DNA from: Salegentibacter sp. Hel_I_6
GTDB lineage: Bacteria; Bacteroidota; Bacteroidia; Flavobacteriales; Flavobacteriaceae
Length of the DNA: 64,000 nucleotides
Direction: 5' to 3'
Assembly: GCF_000745315.1 (NCBI RefSeq)
Contig: NZ_JQNQ01000001.1
Span: 3,658,001-3,722,000, forward strand
The notes below the pieces were generated by a model. That model was not told the DNA's origin and made no database searches. It was given only the letters and a program-made list of their open reading frames with translations. A program made the translations under genes and the position numbers. Shown here piece by piece: positions 35,163-44,630 of this stretch (position 1 is its first letter; each line of letters begins with the position of its first letter).

Positions 35163-36377
35163 ATGAACAATCCTATTCCATACGGAAGGCAAAATATCAC
35201 AGAAGAAGATATTGAAGTGGTGGTGTCCACTTTAAAATCAGATTACCTTACACAGGGGCCTAAAATTGCTGAGTTTGAAGAAGCTTTCGCAAATTATGTT
35301 GATTCTAAATTCGCTGTTGCGGTTTCAAATGGCACTGCAGCACTCCATTTATGTGCTCTTGCATTAAATGTGAAACAAGGAGATAAGGTAATAACTACAC
35401 CAATTACCTTTGCTGCGTCAGCCAATTGTGTACGTTATTGTGGAGGGGAAGTTGTATTTGCAGATATAGACCCGGAAACTTACCTTCTCGATATAAATAA
35501 TGTGCGCAAACTTTTGGAAGCTGAACCTAAAGGGGCTTATAAGGGGATTATTCCTGTTGACTTTGCCGGAAGAGCGGTAGACCTGGAAGCTTTTAGAAAC
35601 CTTGCCGATGAATACGGGCTTTGGATTATTGAAGATTCCTGCCATGCACCGGGAGGATTTTTTAATGATGCTAAAGACGATAAACAACTTTGTGGTAACG
35701 GAAAATTCGCCGATTTAGCTATTTTTTCCTTTCATCCGGTAAAACATATCGCCAGTGGAGAAGGTGGGATGATCACCACCAATAACAAAGACCTTTACGA
35801 GAAACTTCTGCAACTAAGAACTCATGGCATCGTAAAAGATGATAGTAAATACCAAAATTCAGTTGCATTTGCTTCAGGTGTAAACGAATCCCTAATCCCT
35901 AATCCCCAATTAACCGATTACCCAACCTGGTATATGGAAATGCAGGAATTAGGTTATAATTATAGGATAACAGATTTCCAGGCAGCGTTAGGTGAAAGCC
36001 AATTAAAAAGAGCCAATGACGGCTTAAAACGTCGTCGGGAAATAGCAGAAACGTATTTTGAAGCTTTTAAGGGAAAAGATTACATAAAAGGCCAATCTGG
36101 AGTGATTGGTGGTCACGCTTATCATTTATATATTCTCGAAGTAGAAGACCGTTTAGGATTATACAATTATTTACGAGATCAAAACATTTTTGCACAAATT
36201 CATTATATCCCCTGTCATTTAATGCCTTATTATCGAGAGTTGGGTTGGAAAGAAGGAGATTTGCCCAATGCGGAAGATTATTACAGACATTGTATAAGTT
36301 TGCCAATGTTTCCAACATTAACTAATGAAGAACAGGATTTTGTGATTGATAAAGTAAATTCATTTTATGAAGGGTAG
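35163..36377 (+). CDS. pseC: UDP-4-amino-4,6-dideoxy-L-AltNAc transaminase, PseC
   Basis: The 404-residue DegT-family enzyme begins IPYGRQNITEEDIEVV, as PseC does, and carries the PLP lysine Lys194 in SFHPVKHIASGEGG. It transfers an amino group from glutamate to C4 of the PseB product. A stretch of about 20 residues near 240 (after KYQNSVAFASG) is longer than in the Helicobacter enzyme. The next gene overlaps its end by 11 bases. Confidence 0.93.
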   Translation: MNNPIPYGRQNITEEDIEVVVSTLKSDYLTQGPKIAEFEEAFANYVDSKFAVAVSNGTAALHLCALALNVKQGDKVITTPITFAASANCVRYCGGEVVFADIDPETYLLDINNVRKLLEAEPKGAYKGIIPVDFAGRAVDLEAFRNLADEYGLWIIEDSCHAPGGFFNDAKDDKQLCGNGKFADLAIFSFHPVKHIASGEGGMITTNNKDLYEKLLQLRTHGIVKDDSKYQNSVAFASGVNESLIPNPQLTDYPTWYMEMQELGYNYRITDFQAALGESQLKRANDGLKRRREIAETYFEAFKGKDYIKGQSGVIGGHAYHLYILEVEDRLGLYNYLRDQNIFAQIHYIPCHLMPYYRELGWKEGDLPNAEDYYRHCISLPMFPTLTNEEQDFVIDKVNSFYEG

Positions 36378-37203
36378 TGAAAAACTAGGATTGGGAACTG
36401 TTCAATTCGGACTTCCTTATGGTATTTCAAATAAGAACGGGCAAACTTCAACAACTGAAGTTGCTAAAATTCTTGCGACTGCGAAATCTTATGAAATTGA
36501 GGTATTGGATTCGGCAAGTGCTTATGGCAATAGTGAAGAAGTCTTGGGAAAAGAAGATTTATCTTCATTTAAAGTAATTTCGAAGTTTATGCCAGAATCA
36601 AATAGAAAGCCTATTTTTAAACAACTGAAAAAGAGTTTAGAAAGTTTAGGCTTAAATTTTCTATATGGCTATCTTGCCCATAGACCAATGTCACTATTAG
36701 AACAACCTGGTCAATGGGAACAATTAATTAAGTTTCAGAAAGAAAGAAAAATAAAAAAAATAGGATTTTCGCTCAATGAACCAGAGGAATTACATAAACT
36801 ATTAGATAAAGGTTATATACCAGAAATAGTTCAAGTTCCCTTTAATTATTTTGATAATAGATTTGAAGATTCACTTATTTTACTAAAAAAAATGAATTGT
36901 GAAATTCATACACGATCAACATTCTTACAAGGCCTATTCTTTATAGAACCAGATAAGCTTAGTTCTTATTTTAATGAGATTAAAAGTAATCTTAGGGAAT
37001 TACAATCATCGCATGAAAATCTTTCTGCTTCATTGCTTAATTTCGTTTTAAATAAAGACTTTATAGATAAAGTAATTGTCGGTGTTGAAAACACTAATCA
37101 ATTACGTGAAAACATTGAAGGTCTAAATAATGCAAAGGATTTACCTCCAAATACTGATAAAGTTTCAAATAACATTCTTAACCCTTCGCTTTGGAAAAAA
37201 TAA
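36367..37203 (+). CDS. Aldo/keto reductase-like protein
   Basis: The 278-residue protein begins EKLGLGTVQFGLPYGI and has VLDSASAYGNSEEVLG, where Asp and Tyr of the aldo/keto reductase tetrad are visible, then a short YLAHRP segment at the place of the catalytic His and KIGFSLNEPEEL. It lies inside the pse gene order, between pseC and the cytidylyltransferase. The substrate is unknown; a keto-sugar reduction that modifies the nonulosonic acid, or provides its precursor, is possible. NADPH use is inferred from the family. Confidence 0.82.
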   Translation: MKGSEKLGLGTVQFGLPYGISNKNGQTSTTEVAKILATAKSYEIEVLDSASAYGNSEEVLGKEDLSSFKVISKFMPESNRKPIFKQLKKSLESLGLNFLYGYLAHRPMSLLEQPGQWEQLIKFQKERKIKKIGFSLNEPEELHKLLDKGYIPEIVQVPFNYFDNRFEDSLILLKKMNCEIHTRSTFLQGLFFIEPDKLSSYFNEIKSNLRELQSSHENLSASLLNFVLNKDFIDKVIVGVENTNQLRENIEGLNNAKDLPPNTDKVSNNILNPSLWKK

Positions 37204-37209
37204 AATTTA

Positions 37210-37989
37210 ATGATTTATAATTTCGATCTTAGTAAAAATACAATATTGGTTACTGGTGGTTATGGATACCTTGGTAAAGCGGTTACTGAAAATCTTTTGT
37301 TTCATAAAGCTAGAGTAATTGTTTTGGGTAGAAATAAAGAAAAATTTAAAGAAACTTTTAAAGATAATGAGTTCCTCGGCAATACACTTTCATTTCATTA
37401 CTGTGACGTTTCAGAAACGCAGAGTATAAAAAATGCTTTTCTAGAGATTTCAAAGAATTACTCTATATCAGTATTAATTAATAACGCCTTTTATTCTTCG
37501 GGGCAATCTCCAGAGAATATGAAAGATGATGATTGGGAAAATGGTATAGACGGGACATTGAATTCAGTATTTAGGGCTATTAGAGAGATTATTCCTTATT
37601 TTAAAAGTAATGGCGGGAAAATTATTAATGTATCTTCTATGTATGGATTAGTAGCACCAGAATTTTCGGTTTATCAGAACTCCCCCAGTTCATTAAATCC
37701 ACCACATTATGGTGCGGCTAAGGCCGGAGTGATTCAATTAACTAAATATTATGCTTCCTATTTAGGACAATATAATATAAATGTAAATGCTGTAACACCG
37801 GGTCCTTTTCCTTCAGAGTCAGTGCAAAAAGACAAAGATTTTATTAAAGCGTTGGCTAATAAAACATGTTTAGGAAGAATAGGAAAGCCAGATGATTTAG
37901 GTGGAGTTTTTACCTTCTTGTCATCAGATGCTTCTAATTTTATAACTGGACAAAACTTTATTGTAGATGGCGGTTGGACTTCAAAATAA
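37210..37989 (+). CDS. Short-chain dehydrogenase/reductase
   Basis: The 259-residue classical SDR has the cofactor motif TGGYGYLG, the structural LINNAF, catalytic Ser in NVSSMYG, and HYGAAKAG with the Tyr/Lys pair; it ends in the usual GQNFIVDGGWTSK. The substrate is unknown. Together with the preceding aldo/keto reductase it forms a redox pair inserted in the pse set; comparable SDRs (PtmA) occur in Campylobacter flagellar nonulosonic acid loci. It overlaps the next gene by 23 bases. Confidence 0.88.
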   Translation: MIYNFDLSKNTILVTGGYGYLGKAVTENLLFHKARVIVLGRNKEKFKETFKDNEFLGNTLSFHYCDVSETQSIKNAFLEISKNYSISVLINNAFYSSGQSPENMKDDDWENGIDGTLNSVFRAIREIIPYFKSNGGKIINVSSMYGLVAPEFSVYQNSPSSLNPPHYGAAKAGVIQLTKYYASYLGQYNINVNAVTPGPFPSESVQKDKDFIKALANKTCLGRIGKPDDLGGVFTFLSSDASNFITGQNFIVDGGWTSK

Positions 37990-38806
37990 AAAAATTGTTT
38001 TCATAATTCAGGCTCGTATGGGATCTACTCGTTTACCTGGGAAGATTTTGATGCCCTTACCGCTTGGATCGGATAAGTGCTTATTAAATTGGATTACCGA
38101 TAGTTTAAAAACTTCAGGTTTTAACCACAGTATTTTTATTGCGACTTCATTGAGTTCCAAGAATGATCTTCTGAAAAAATTTTGCAGTAAGAATGATATT
38201 GAGTGTTATAGAGGAAGCGAAGAGAATGTTCTTAGTAGATTTATAGATATAGCTAATACTAATGAATTTGATCTTGTGGTGCGCTTTACGGGAGATAACC
38301 CATTTATTGATGTGAATTTACTTGATAAAAGCATTGCATATCATCTTGAAGAACAAGCAGACTATACGACAACTGGTGGTTTACCTTTGGGTATGAATTT
38401 TGAAATAATTGATGCGAAAGCTTTTGTGGGATTAGATAAAAAGCATCTTTCTACTTCAGAAAAGGAACATGTTACAATGCATTTTAGAGAATCTGGAGAT
38501 TATAAAACGAACACTTTTTATCCTATTAAAGAAGATTTGAGTAGCTTAAGACTTACTGTGGACTATCCTTCAGACTACCTTTTAGTATCAGCTATTTTTT
38601 CAATCGCTGAAAAAAGAAATGTCAATCCAGACATTCATCTAATTAAATATTGTTTGAAAGAATATGCATGGATTTTTGAAACTAATCAAGATAACATCCA
38701 AAAAAATGCTTCTAAAACCATTGAGCAAGAAATAGCAAAAGCAAAACCTATACTTAATAAATATGGTTTTAAGAAATTAATAGCAGTTATTGAGAAAAAT
38801 GAATAA
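37967..38806 (+). CDS. SpsF/PseF-like cytidylyltransferase
   Basis: The 279-residue protein has the nucleotidyltransferase start FIIQARMGSTRLPGKIL and the later segment VVRFTGDNPFID with the metal-binding Asp. This SpsF-type group includes CMP-sugar synthetases that occur with pse genes. Activation of pseudaminic acid (or a variant) with CMP is the likely role; other nucleotide transfers cannot be ruled out. ATG at 37967 is the only reasonable start and overlaps the SDR gene. The last two codons overlap the next gene (ATGAATAA). Confidence 0.8.
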   Translation: MAVGLQNKKIVFIIQARMGSTRLPGKILMPLPLGSDKCLLNWITDSLKTSGFNHSIFIATSLSSKNDLLKKFCSKNDIECYRGSEENVLSRFIDIANTNEFDLVVRFTGDNPFIDVNLLDKSIAYHLEEQADYTTTGGLPLGMNFEIIDAKAFVGLDKKHLSTSEKEHVTMHFRESGDYKTNTFYPIKEDLSSLRLTVDYPSDYLLVSAIFSIAEKRNVNPDIHLIKYCLKEYAWIFETNQDNIQKNASKTIEQEIAKAKPILNKYGFKKLIAVIEKNE

Positions 38807-39803
38807 GTACAAAGCTCTAAAAAATCAAATTTTTGAGTGCGGTGAATTTTCTATAGTTCCAATCCGGGCACAAGATCGTTATGACATAATGAAATGGCGT
38901 AATGAGCAGCAATATCACTTACGTCAAAATGAAGTTTTAACAAAGGAAAAACAGGATTTCTATTTTAATACTATTATTGCAAAACTATTCGAGGAAGACA
39001 AACCAGAACAGCTTTTATTTTCATACTTAAAAGATGGTAAATGTATTGGTTATGGAGGTCTTGTACATATTAATTGGATAGATAGGCATGCAGAGGTGTC
39101 TTATATTATGGAAACCTCCCTGGAAGAAGAATTTTTTGGCTTCAATTGGACTAAATTCTTAAATTTAATTGAGCAGGTAGCGACGGAATTAGGTTTACAT
39201 AAAATTTTCACTTATGCTTTTGACTTAAGGCCTCATTTATATTCAGCTTTGGAAAGTAATAATTACCGCAGGGAAGCACTTTTAAAAGAACATTGTTTTT
39301 TTGAAGGACAATATATAGATGTACTAATCCATTCTAAAATTTTTGAAAGGACTAGCTTGAGAAGAATCAACAAAAAAGATATAGATATAACCTTTCAATG
39401 GGTAAATGATTCTAATATTAGAAGCTTTTCGTTTAATAGAGATAAAGTGGAAAGGAAAAACCATAACCAGTGGTTTTATTCAAAACTGAATAGTACAGAC
39501 TGCGAGTATTATATTTTAGACTTCAAGGGAGAACCAGCAGGTTCTATACGTTTTGATATTGATGCAATGAACGAGGCCAAAATAAATTATTTAATCGACC
39601 CAAAATTCACCGGTAGAGGATTAGGAACAGAGATTTTAAAGAAAGGTATTACTCTATTAAAAGACAATAAGCCAAATATAAAAAAAGTTTTTGGTTATGT
39701 ATTAGAATCAAATAGAGCTTCTGTTCGAATTTTTGAAAAATTAAATTTCGATTTTATTGAAGAAAATGGAGTAGAATTGAAATACGAAAAAGAAATTAAA
39801 TGA
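38799..39803 (+). CDS. Tandem GNAT acetyltransferase, PseH-like
   Basis: ATG at 38799 gives 334 residues; a TTG three codons upstream is also in frame. Two GNAT-like halves are visible: residues about 15-175 (with ISYIM-type strand EVSYIMETSLEEEFFG) and about 182-330 (INYLIDPKFTGRGLGTEIL, the acetyl-CoA loop with RGxG, then ESNRASVRIFEKLNF). The second half is a normal GNAT; in the first the acetyl-CoA loop is degraded. PseH acetylates the 4-amino group in pseudaminic acid synthesis, and in some bacteria a similar domain is fused to PseG. No PseG domain is present here. Confidence 0.8.
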   Translation: MNKYKALKNQIFECGEFSIVPIRAQDRYDIMKWRNEQQYHLRQNEVLTKEKQDFYFNTIIAKLFEEDKPEQLLFSYLKDGKCIGYGGLVHINWIDRHAEVSYIMETSLEEEFFGFNWTKFLNLIEQVATELGLHKIFTYAFDLRPHLYSALESNNYRREALLKEHCFFEGQYIDVLIHSKIFERTSLRRINKKDIDITFQWVNDSNIRSFSFNRDKVERKNHNQWFYSKLNSTDCEYYILDFKGEPAGSIRFDIDAMNEAKINYLIDPKFTGRGLGTEILKKGITLLKDNKPNIKKVFGYVLESNRASVRIFEKLNFDFIEENGVELKYEKEIK

Positions 39804-40825
39804 AAATAGAAGATTATAAAATTGGAACAGATTCATCAGTATTTATAATTGCTGAACTGTCTGCCAATCATAATGGAAGTTTAGAAACAGCATTAGAAAC
39901 AGTTAAAGCCGCCAAAAGAGCGGGTGCAGATTGTATTAAACTGCAAACCTATACTGCAGATACTATTACCATTGATAGCGATAAGGACGATTTTAAAATA
40001 AAAGGAACTATCTGGGAGGGGAAGAATTTATATAAATTATATCAAGAGGCCTATACACCCTGGGAATGGCACAAAGAGATAATGGAAGTCGCCAAAAATG
40101 AAGGCTTATTATGTTTTTCATCACCTTTTGATAAAACAGCCGTAGATTTTCTGGAAGATTTGGAGGTACCGGCCTATAAAATTGCTTCTTTTGAAATTAC
40201 AGATATTCCTTTAATAGAATATGTAGCATCAAAGGGGAAACCGGTTATTATTTCTACAGGAATTGCCGAAAAGGAAGATATAGAATTGGCTTTAGATGCC
40301 TGCCATCGTATGGGAAATAAGGATATTGTAATTTTAAAATGCACATCTTCCTATCCTGCTCCAATAGAAGAAGCTAATATGATTATGATAAGAGATATAG
40401 CCGAACGATATGGTGTGTTTTCAGGTTTGTCAGATCATACCTTGGGTACTACTGTGCCTGTTGTAGCCACCGCTTTTGGAGCAAAAATTATTGAAAAACA
40501 TTTTATACTCAATAAAAGTGTAGGTGGTCCCGACGCCTCCTTTTCTTTGGATGAAAAAGAATTTTCTGAAATGGTTAAAGCTGTAAGAGAGGCAGAAAAA
40601 GCTATTGGAAAAGTTGATTATACTTTAACTGAAAAACAAATAAAAGGAAAAGATTTTAGCCGTTCTTTATATGTTGTAGATGACATTAAAGCCGGAGAAG
40701 TAATTACTGAAGAAAATGTGAAAAGTATACGTCCGGGATTTGGTATGCATCCCAAATATTTAAAGAATTTTTTAGGGAAAAAGGCAGATAGAAACTGGGA
40801 AAAAGGTGATCGGTTTTTAGATTAA
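39800..40825 (+). CDS. pseI: Pseudaminic acid synthase, PseI
   Basis: The 341-residue protein starts IGTDSSVFIIAELSANHNGS and has GADCIKLQTYTADT, FKIASFEITD-like and SDHTLGTTVP motifs of the NeuB family TIM barrel; a C-terminal SAF (antifreeze-like) domain spans about 285-341. It condenses a 6-deoxy-diacetamido-altrose with phosphoenolpyruvate. The SANHNG form and the residue pattern point to PseI rather than NeuB or LegI. The start overlaps the previous stop (ATGA). Confidence 0.93.
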   Translation: MKIEDYKIGTDSSVFIIAELSANHNGSLETALETVKAAKRAGADCIKLQTYTADTITIDSDKDDFKIKGTIWEGKNLYKLYQEAYTPWEWHKEIMEVAKNEGLLCFSSPFDKTAVDFLEDLEVPAYKIASFEITDIPLIEYVASKGKPVIISTGIAEKEDIELALDACHRMGNKDIVILKCTSSYPAPIEEANMIMIRDIAERYGVFSGLSDHTLGTTVPVVATAFGAKIIEKHFILNKSVGGPDASFSLDEKEFSEMVKAVREAEKAIGKVDYTLTEKQIKGKDFSRSLYVVDDIKAGEVITEENVKSIRPGFGMHPKYLKNFLGKKADRNWEKGDRFLD

Positions 40826-40841
40826 TTTGATAACTTAATTT

Positions 40842-41951
40842 ATGATTGATTCAGTTTTTATAGATAATGCCTACGCTGCGATGGAGAGAGGTTTTCCAAA
40901 GTTTCGTAAAAGAAAAAAAAAGATGGCAAAACGATCAGTAATAAAAAATTTATGGAGCATATTATTTATTAGACCTGAGAAAAATAACGAAAACTTTTTT
41001 TTACTATATCCTAAGCCAGAAATTGAAAGAATATTTTCAAACATTCAACAGTTAAATTTTAATCATTCATCGTTTTTGAAGAGATCTTTATTTTTTCTTC
41101 AACTTGGATATATATCTTCAAACAGTAAAATTCGTGTTTGGGCCGCGAAAAAAGGATATCGTTATTTGCAGCAATATTTTGTTTCAGATAATATTACAAT
41201 TTTAAACTGTGGTCCCTCTATATTAAGTCCTTTTTTGGCAAAATTATGTGAGGATAAGAATGACGAAAGTAAATTTTACATTATTCAGCACGGATTGTAC
41301 CAAATTGACTACATGCCTTATCGTTTCGAATTTGCTTCAAAAGCTTGTATTTCTATTATCTGGAGTAATCTTCTTGCAAAGCATTATTTATCTCTAGGTA
41401 TGGATGCCAAAAATATTATGGTGCTTCCTACATATTTATTTAGCCAAATAAAAAAATTAAATACTTCTAAAAAAGTTTTAATTATTGGCGAGTCCATAAA
41501 TAAAATAAATTCAAATTTTGACAGAGAATACCAAGATAAAGTTACTAATGTAATATCATATTTAAAGGCCAATACGCATTATAGCGAATTTAAGTTTAAA
41601 AAGCATCCGCGAGCATTGCCTTCACCTGAATTAGATAAAGCATTAGAGGAGAATCAAATAGAATCAATAAGTGAAATTAAGTTAAACGATTTTGGTTTGG
41701 TTATTGGCGCCGTTTCCACTTTGATGATTGAAGCCTTAGCTGAAGGTTGTCGTGTACTACAACTTGCAATGGACGAATTTGAAATATCTGTGGGAGACTA
41801 TTCGTTATACACTAGCATCGCATATCTGGAAGATATGAAGAACATAAAAGAAAAAATTGATATATTAAATAATATAAATAATAATTTTATTAAAAGTGAA
41901 TTTTTAAGGGTAGAAGATAATTATGAATTTCACTATAAACTATTATTATAG
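40842..41951 (+). CDS. GT-B-type protein, candidate nonulosonic acid transferase
   Basis: The 369-residue protein is not close to a family I can name. It shows FYIIQHGLYQ, an HP motif in KFKKHPRALP and an ST pair in GAVSTLMIEALAEG, the order seen in bacterial sialyl- and polysialyltransferases with GT-B fold and in CDP-glycerol-type transferases. The first 35 residues are very basic (FRKRKKKMAKR), suitable for membrane contact. It starts 16 bases after pseI, which makes transfer of the CMP-pseudaminic acid product a reasonable guess. The gap after it (41952-42189) is AT-rich with no clear promoter. Confidence 0.6.
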   Translation: MIDSVFIDNAYAAMERGFPKFRKRKKKMAKRSVIKNLWSILFIRPEKNNENFFLLYPKPEIERIFSNIQQLNFNHSSFLKRSLFFLQLGYISSNSKIRVWAAKKGYRYLQQYFVSDNITILNCGPSILSPFLAKLCEDKNDESKFYIIQHGLYQIDYMPYRFEFASKACISIIWSNLLAKHYLSLGMDAKNIMVLPTYLFSQIKKLNTSKKVLIIGESINKINSNFDREYQDKVTNVISYLKANTHYSEFKFKKHPRALPSPELDKALEENQIESISEIKLNDFGLVIGAVSTLMIEALAEGCRVLQLAMDEFEISVGDYSLYTSIAYLEDMKNIKEKIDILNNINNNFIKSEFLRVEDNYEFHYKLLL

Positions 41952-42189
41952 TTAAAACTGGTGTATAGGTTGAAAAATTATAATTGAAATGTCAGTTTTC
42001 TTAATTATATAATTTGGGTTCTGATAAATAATACAAAGATATTTGAAAGACGTTCTCAAATAACAGGAAAGTGCAAGTTTTGGTTATTTAAAATATTTAA
42101 TGAACGTTCTGAATTTCGATCTCTTGCTATTTTTTTTCTTTAAAATTAGAAAGATCCTCTTCACTACTTTTTAAAAATCTTTATTGGTT

Positions 42190-43635
42190 ATGTCTAATTT
42201 AAAATCGCAAGCAATACTTGGTTTAGTTTGGACTTTTATTCAACAATTTGGTAATCAACTTATAAGTTTTGTGGTTTCCATTATTCTTGCTCGATTGTTG
42301 TTGCCTGCAGAATTTGGTCTAATTGGGATGATTGCGGTTTTTATTCATATTGGAGATGCGCTGTTAAAGTCTGGACTTAGTCAATCATTAATTAGAAATA
42401 CCAATAACGAACAAGACGATTATGCTACTGTGTTTTATTATAATCTTATTGCAAGTATTATTCTCTACTTTATTGCCTATTTTGCATCACCGTTTATCGC
42501 CGACTTCTATGAAGAACCGCTTTTATCACCTTTGGTCCAGGTGTACTGTTTGGTGTTTATAATTTCTGCTTTTACCGCAGTGCAACAAACCAGGATGACC
42601 ATTGAAATGGATTTTAAAAAACAAACCATTATCTCAATCCCTTCTGTGGTTATTGGAGGTATAACTGGAATTGTGTTGGCATTGAAGGGTTTCGGCGTAT
42701 GGAGCTTGGTTTGGAATCAATTAGTTACAGCTTTTGTAAGGAGTTTACAGTTTTGGATTTATTCAGATTGGCAACCTACGTGGGAGTTTAATAAAGCAAA
42801 GTTTAAAGATCATTTTAGTTTTGGATATAAAATAACCCTATCCACGCTCATCCAGCGAATATTCGCAAATTTATATATTTTGGTAATTGGTAAATTTTTC
42901 ACTGCTGCACAAGTTGGGTTTTACACACGTGCCGATACCATGAAAAATTTACCCGTAACCAACCTAACTACGGCATTGTCTAAGGTTACTTATCCACTGT
43001 TTTCAAAAATTCAAAACGATGAGGAAAAGTTAAAAAGAGCTTATCAAAAAGTTATTATGATGGTGATATTTATTATCGCTCCCCTAATGTTAATTCTTGG
43101 GGTATTGGCAGAACCAATCTTTCGATTTCTATTTACCGAAAAATGGCTTCCGGCAGTTCCATATTTTCAAATATTATGCATCTCAGGTATATTCTATCCT
43201 TTGCATATCTATAATTCCAATGTATTTATGGTAAAAGGGAGAAGCGATCTTTTTTTGAAGCTGACTACTATAAAACAAGGGTTATTAGTATTAGGTATAA
43301 TCGCAGGCATATCTTTTGGCGTCAAGGGGTTATTATGGTCACAAGTAATTGTATCCATAGTTTCATTCTATATTATTGGTCATTATACAGGTAAGATGAT
43401 TAGTTATTCAGCTTGGAAACAAACTTTAGATATTTTACCTATGCTTGGAGTCTCCATAATCGTTGCCGTGGCAATGTATTTTTTGGATTCTTTTGTAAAA
43501 GAAACTTCCGATGTTGTAAGGATTATGACCGGCACTACAATCAGCGTACTTCTTTATTTAGGCTTAAGTTATTTATTTAAATTTAAATCGCTGCTAGATT
43601 TAAAAGATTTATTGCCAGTGAGAAAGAGAAAATAA
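42190..43635 (+). CDS. wzx: Wzx-type polysaccharide flippase
   Basis: ATG at 42190 gives 481 residues; a TTG two codons upstream is in frame. The product has about 12-14 hydrophobic helices and starts SQAILGLVWTFIQQFGNQL with ILARLLLPAEFGLIGM, the hallmark of the RfbX/Wzx branch of the MOP superfamily. It would move the undecaprenyl-linked repeat unit across the cytoplasmic membrane. No other flippase is in the window, although an ABC exporter is at 53972. Confidence 0.9.
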   Translation: MSNLKSQAILGLVWTFIQQFGNQLISFVVSIILARLLLPAEFGLIGMIAVFIHIGDALLKSGLSQSLIRNTNNEQDDYATVFYYNLIASIILYFIAYFASPFIADFYEEPLLSPLVQVYCLVFIISAFTAVQQTRMTIEMDFKKQTIISIPSVVIGGITGIVLALKGFGVWSLVWNQLVTAFVRSLQFWIYSDWQPTWEFNKAKFKDHFSFGYKITLSTLIQRIFANLYILVIGKFFTAAQVGFYTRADTMKNLPVTNLTTALSKVTYPLFSKIQNDEEKLKRAYQKVIMMVIFIIAPLMLILGVLAEPIFRFLFTEKWLPAVPYFQILCISGIFYPLHIYNSNVFMVKGRSDLFLKLTTIKQGLLVLGIIAGISFGVKGLLWSQVIVSIVSFYIIGHYTGKMISYSAWKQTLDILPMLGVSIIVAVAMYFLDSFVKETSDVVRIMTGTTISVLLYLGLSYLFKFKSLLDLKDLLPVRKRK

Positions 43636-43723
43636 AAAGAAAGAGGAGAATGAGATTTTGTTGATCTATGTTACCAATAGATCTTATCTATTTAATTTCG
43701 ACCGAATATGGAAGCAATATGAC

Positions 43724-43753
43724 TTTATTTTGAGCCCAAAATTAGTATTTTTG
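43724..43753 (+). promoter_or_regulatory. Candidate promoter for the deacetylase/GT4 group
   Basis: TATTTTTG (43746-43753) is an exact TAnnTTTG; TTTA lies 18 bases upstream. The deacetylase gene starts 34 bases downstream. It sits in a 152-base gap after wzx, where a second transcription unit is plausible. Confidence 0.4.
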
Positions 43754-43787
43754 TCAGTTCTATAGTTCTTAGCTAATAAAAATTAAT

Positions 43788-44630
43788 TTGAATAATAAAT
43801 CTTTACACGTTTTAGCATATCACACTGTACGTGATAGCACTAATTTTGAGATACATCTTTCTTATCTTAAAAAAAATTATTCTGTGATTTCTGTTGATCA
43901 ATTACTTGAATGGTATAAAAGCAATATAAAGCTTCCCAAAAAGCCAATGCTTATTACTTTTGATGATGGTGATTTAAGTGTTTATCAAAATGCTTTGCCG
44001 CTATTAAAAAAATATAGTCTTCCTGCCATTCTGTTTATTGTTACTAACTTAATAAATACCGAAAAACCTTTTTGGTGGGATGAAATTGAATATTATTTGG
44101 GTAAGGAAGAGGGTAATAAAAAAGTTTGGGAAGTAAAAACCTGGCCTAATAGTAAACGGGAAGCTTTTTTAGAGGAACTACGAAATAATTCTTCTAAACC
44201 ACTTTTAAAATATAAGCAACTCACTACAGCCCAACTTAAGGAAATGCAGGGGGCTGATATTATGATAGCTAATCATTCACATACCCATCCCATGTTTGAT
44301 CAATGTACTCAGGAAGAACTCGAATCCGAAATAAAAAGTTCTATTGAAATACTCAAAGATTTAGGATTTACTCCTGATGTTTTTGCATATCCTAATGGAA
44401 ATTATTCCCCTGATGCTGAGAATGTATTAAAAAAATATGGGGCTGATAAAGCTTATTTATTTGATCATAAAATTAATAAAAAAGAAATAAATCATCTTAG
44501 GATATCCCGCTTAGTTGTCAATGATACTACTCCTTTATGGAAGTTTAAATTAATTTTGAGCGGCTGGCATACACGCATTTTACCATTTACCCGCTTTGCT
44601 GGGAAATTAAAAGCAATACTTAAGAAATGA
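43788..44630 (+). CDS. Polysaccharide deacetylase (CE4/NodB family)
   Basis: The 280-residue product begins at TTG, since no ATG precedes the family start HVLAYHTV and an in-frame stop lies just upstream. The NodB motifs are TFDDGD (Asp59, Asp60) and NHSHTHP (His163, His167, metal ligands). CE4 enzymes remove N- or O-acetyl groups from glycans. There is no signal peptide, so it may act on lipid-linked intermediates in the cytosol, or the true start is different. The next gene overlaps by 4 bases (ATGA). Confidence 0.85.
   Translation: MNNKSLHVLAYHTVRDSTNFEIHLSYLKKNYSVISVDQLLEWYKSNIKLPKKPMLITFDDGDLSVYQNALPLLKKYSLPAILFIVTNLINTEKPFWWDEIEYYLGKEEGNKKVWEVKTWPNSKREAFLEELRNNSSKPLLKYKQLTTAQLKEMQGADIMIANHSHTHPMFDQCTQEELESEIKSSIEILKDLGFTPDVFAYPNGNYSPDAENVLKKYGADKAYLFDHKINKKEINHLRISRLVVNDTTPLWKFKLILSGWHTRILPFTRFAGKLKAILKK

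Noticed and set aside
38799..39803. PseG-GNAT fusion
   Set aside because: Both halves look like GNAT domains; the PseG N-terminal hydrolase motifs are missing.
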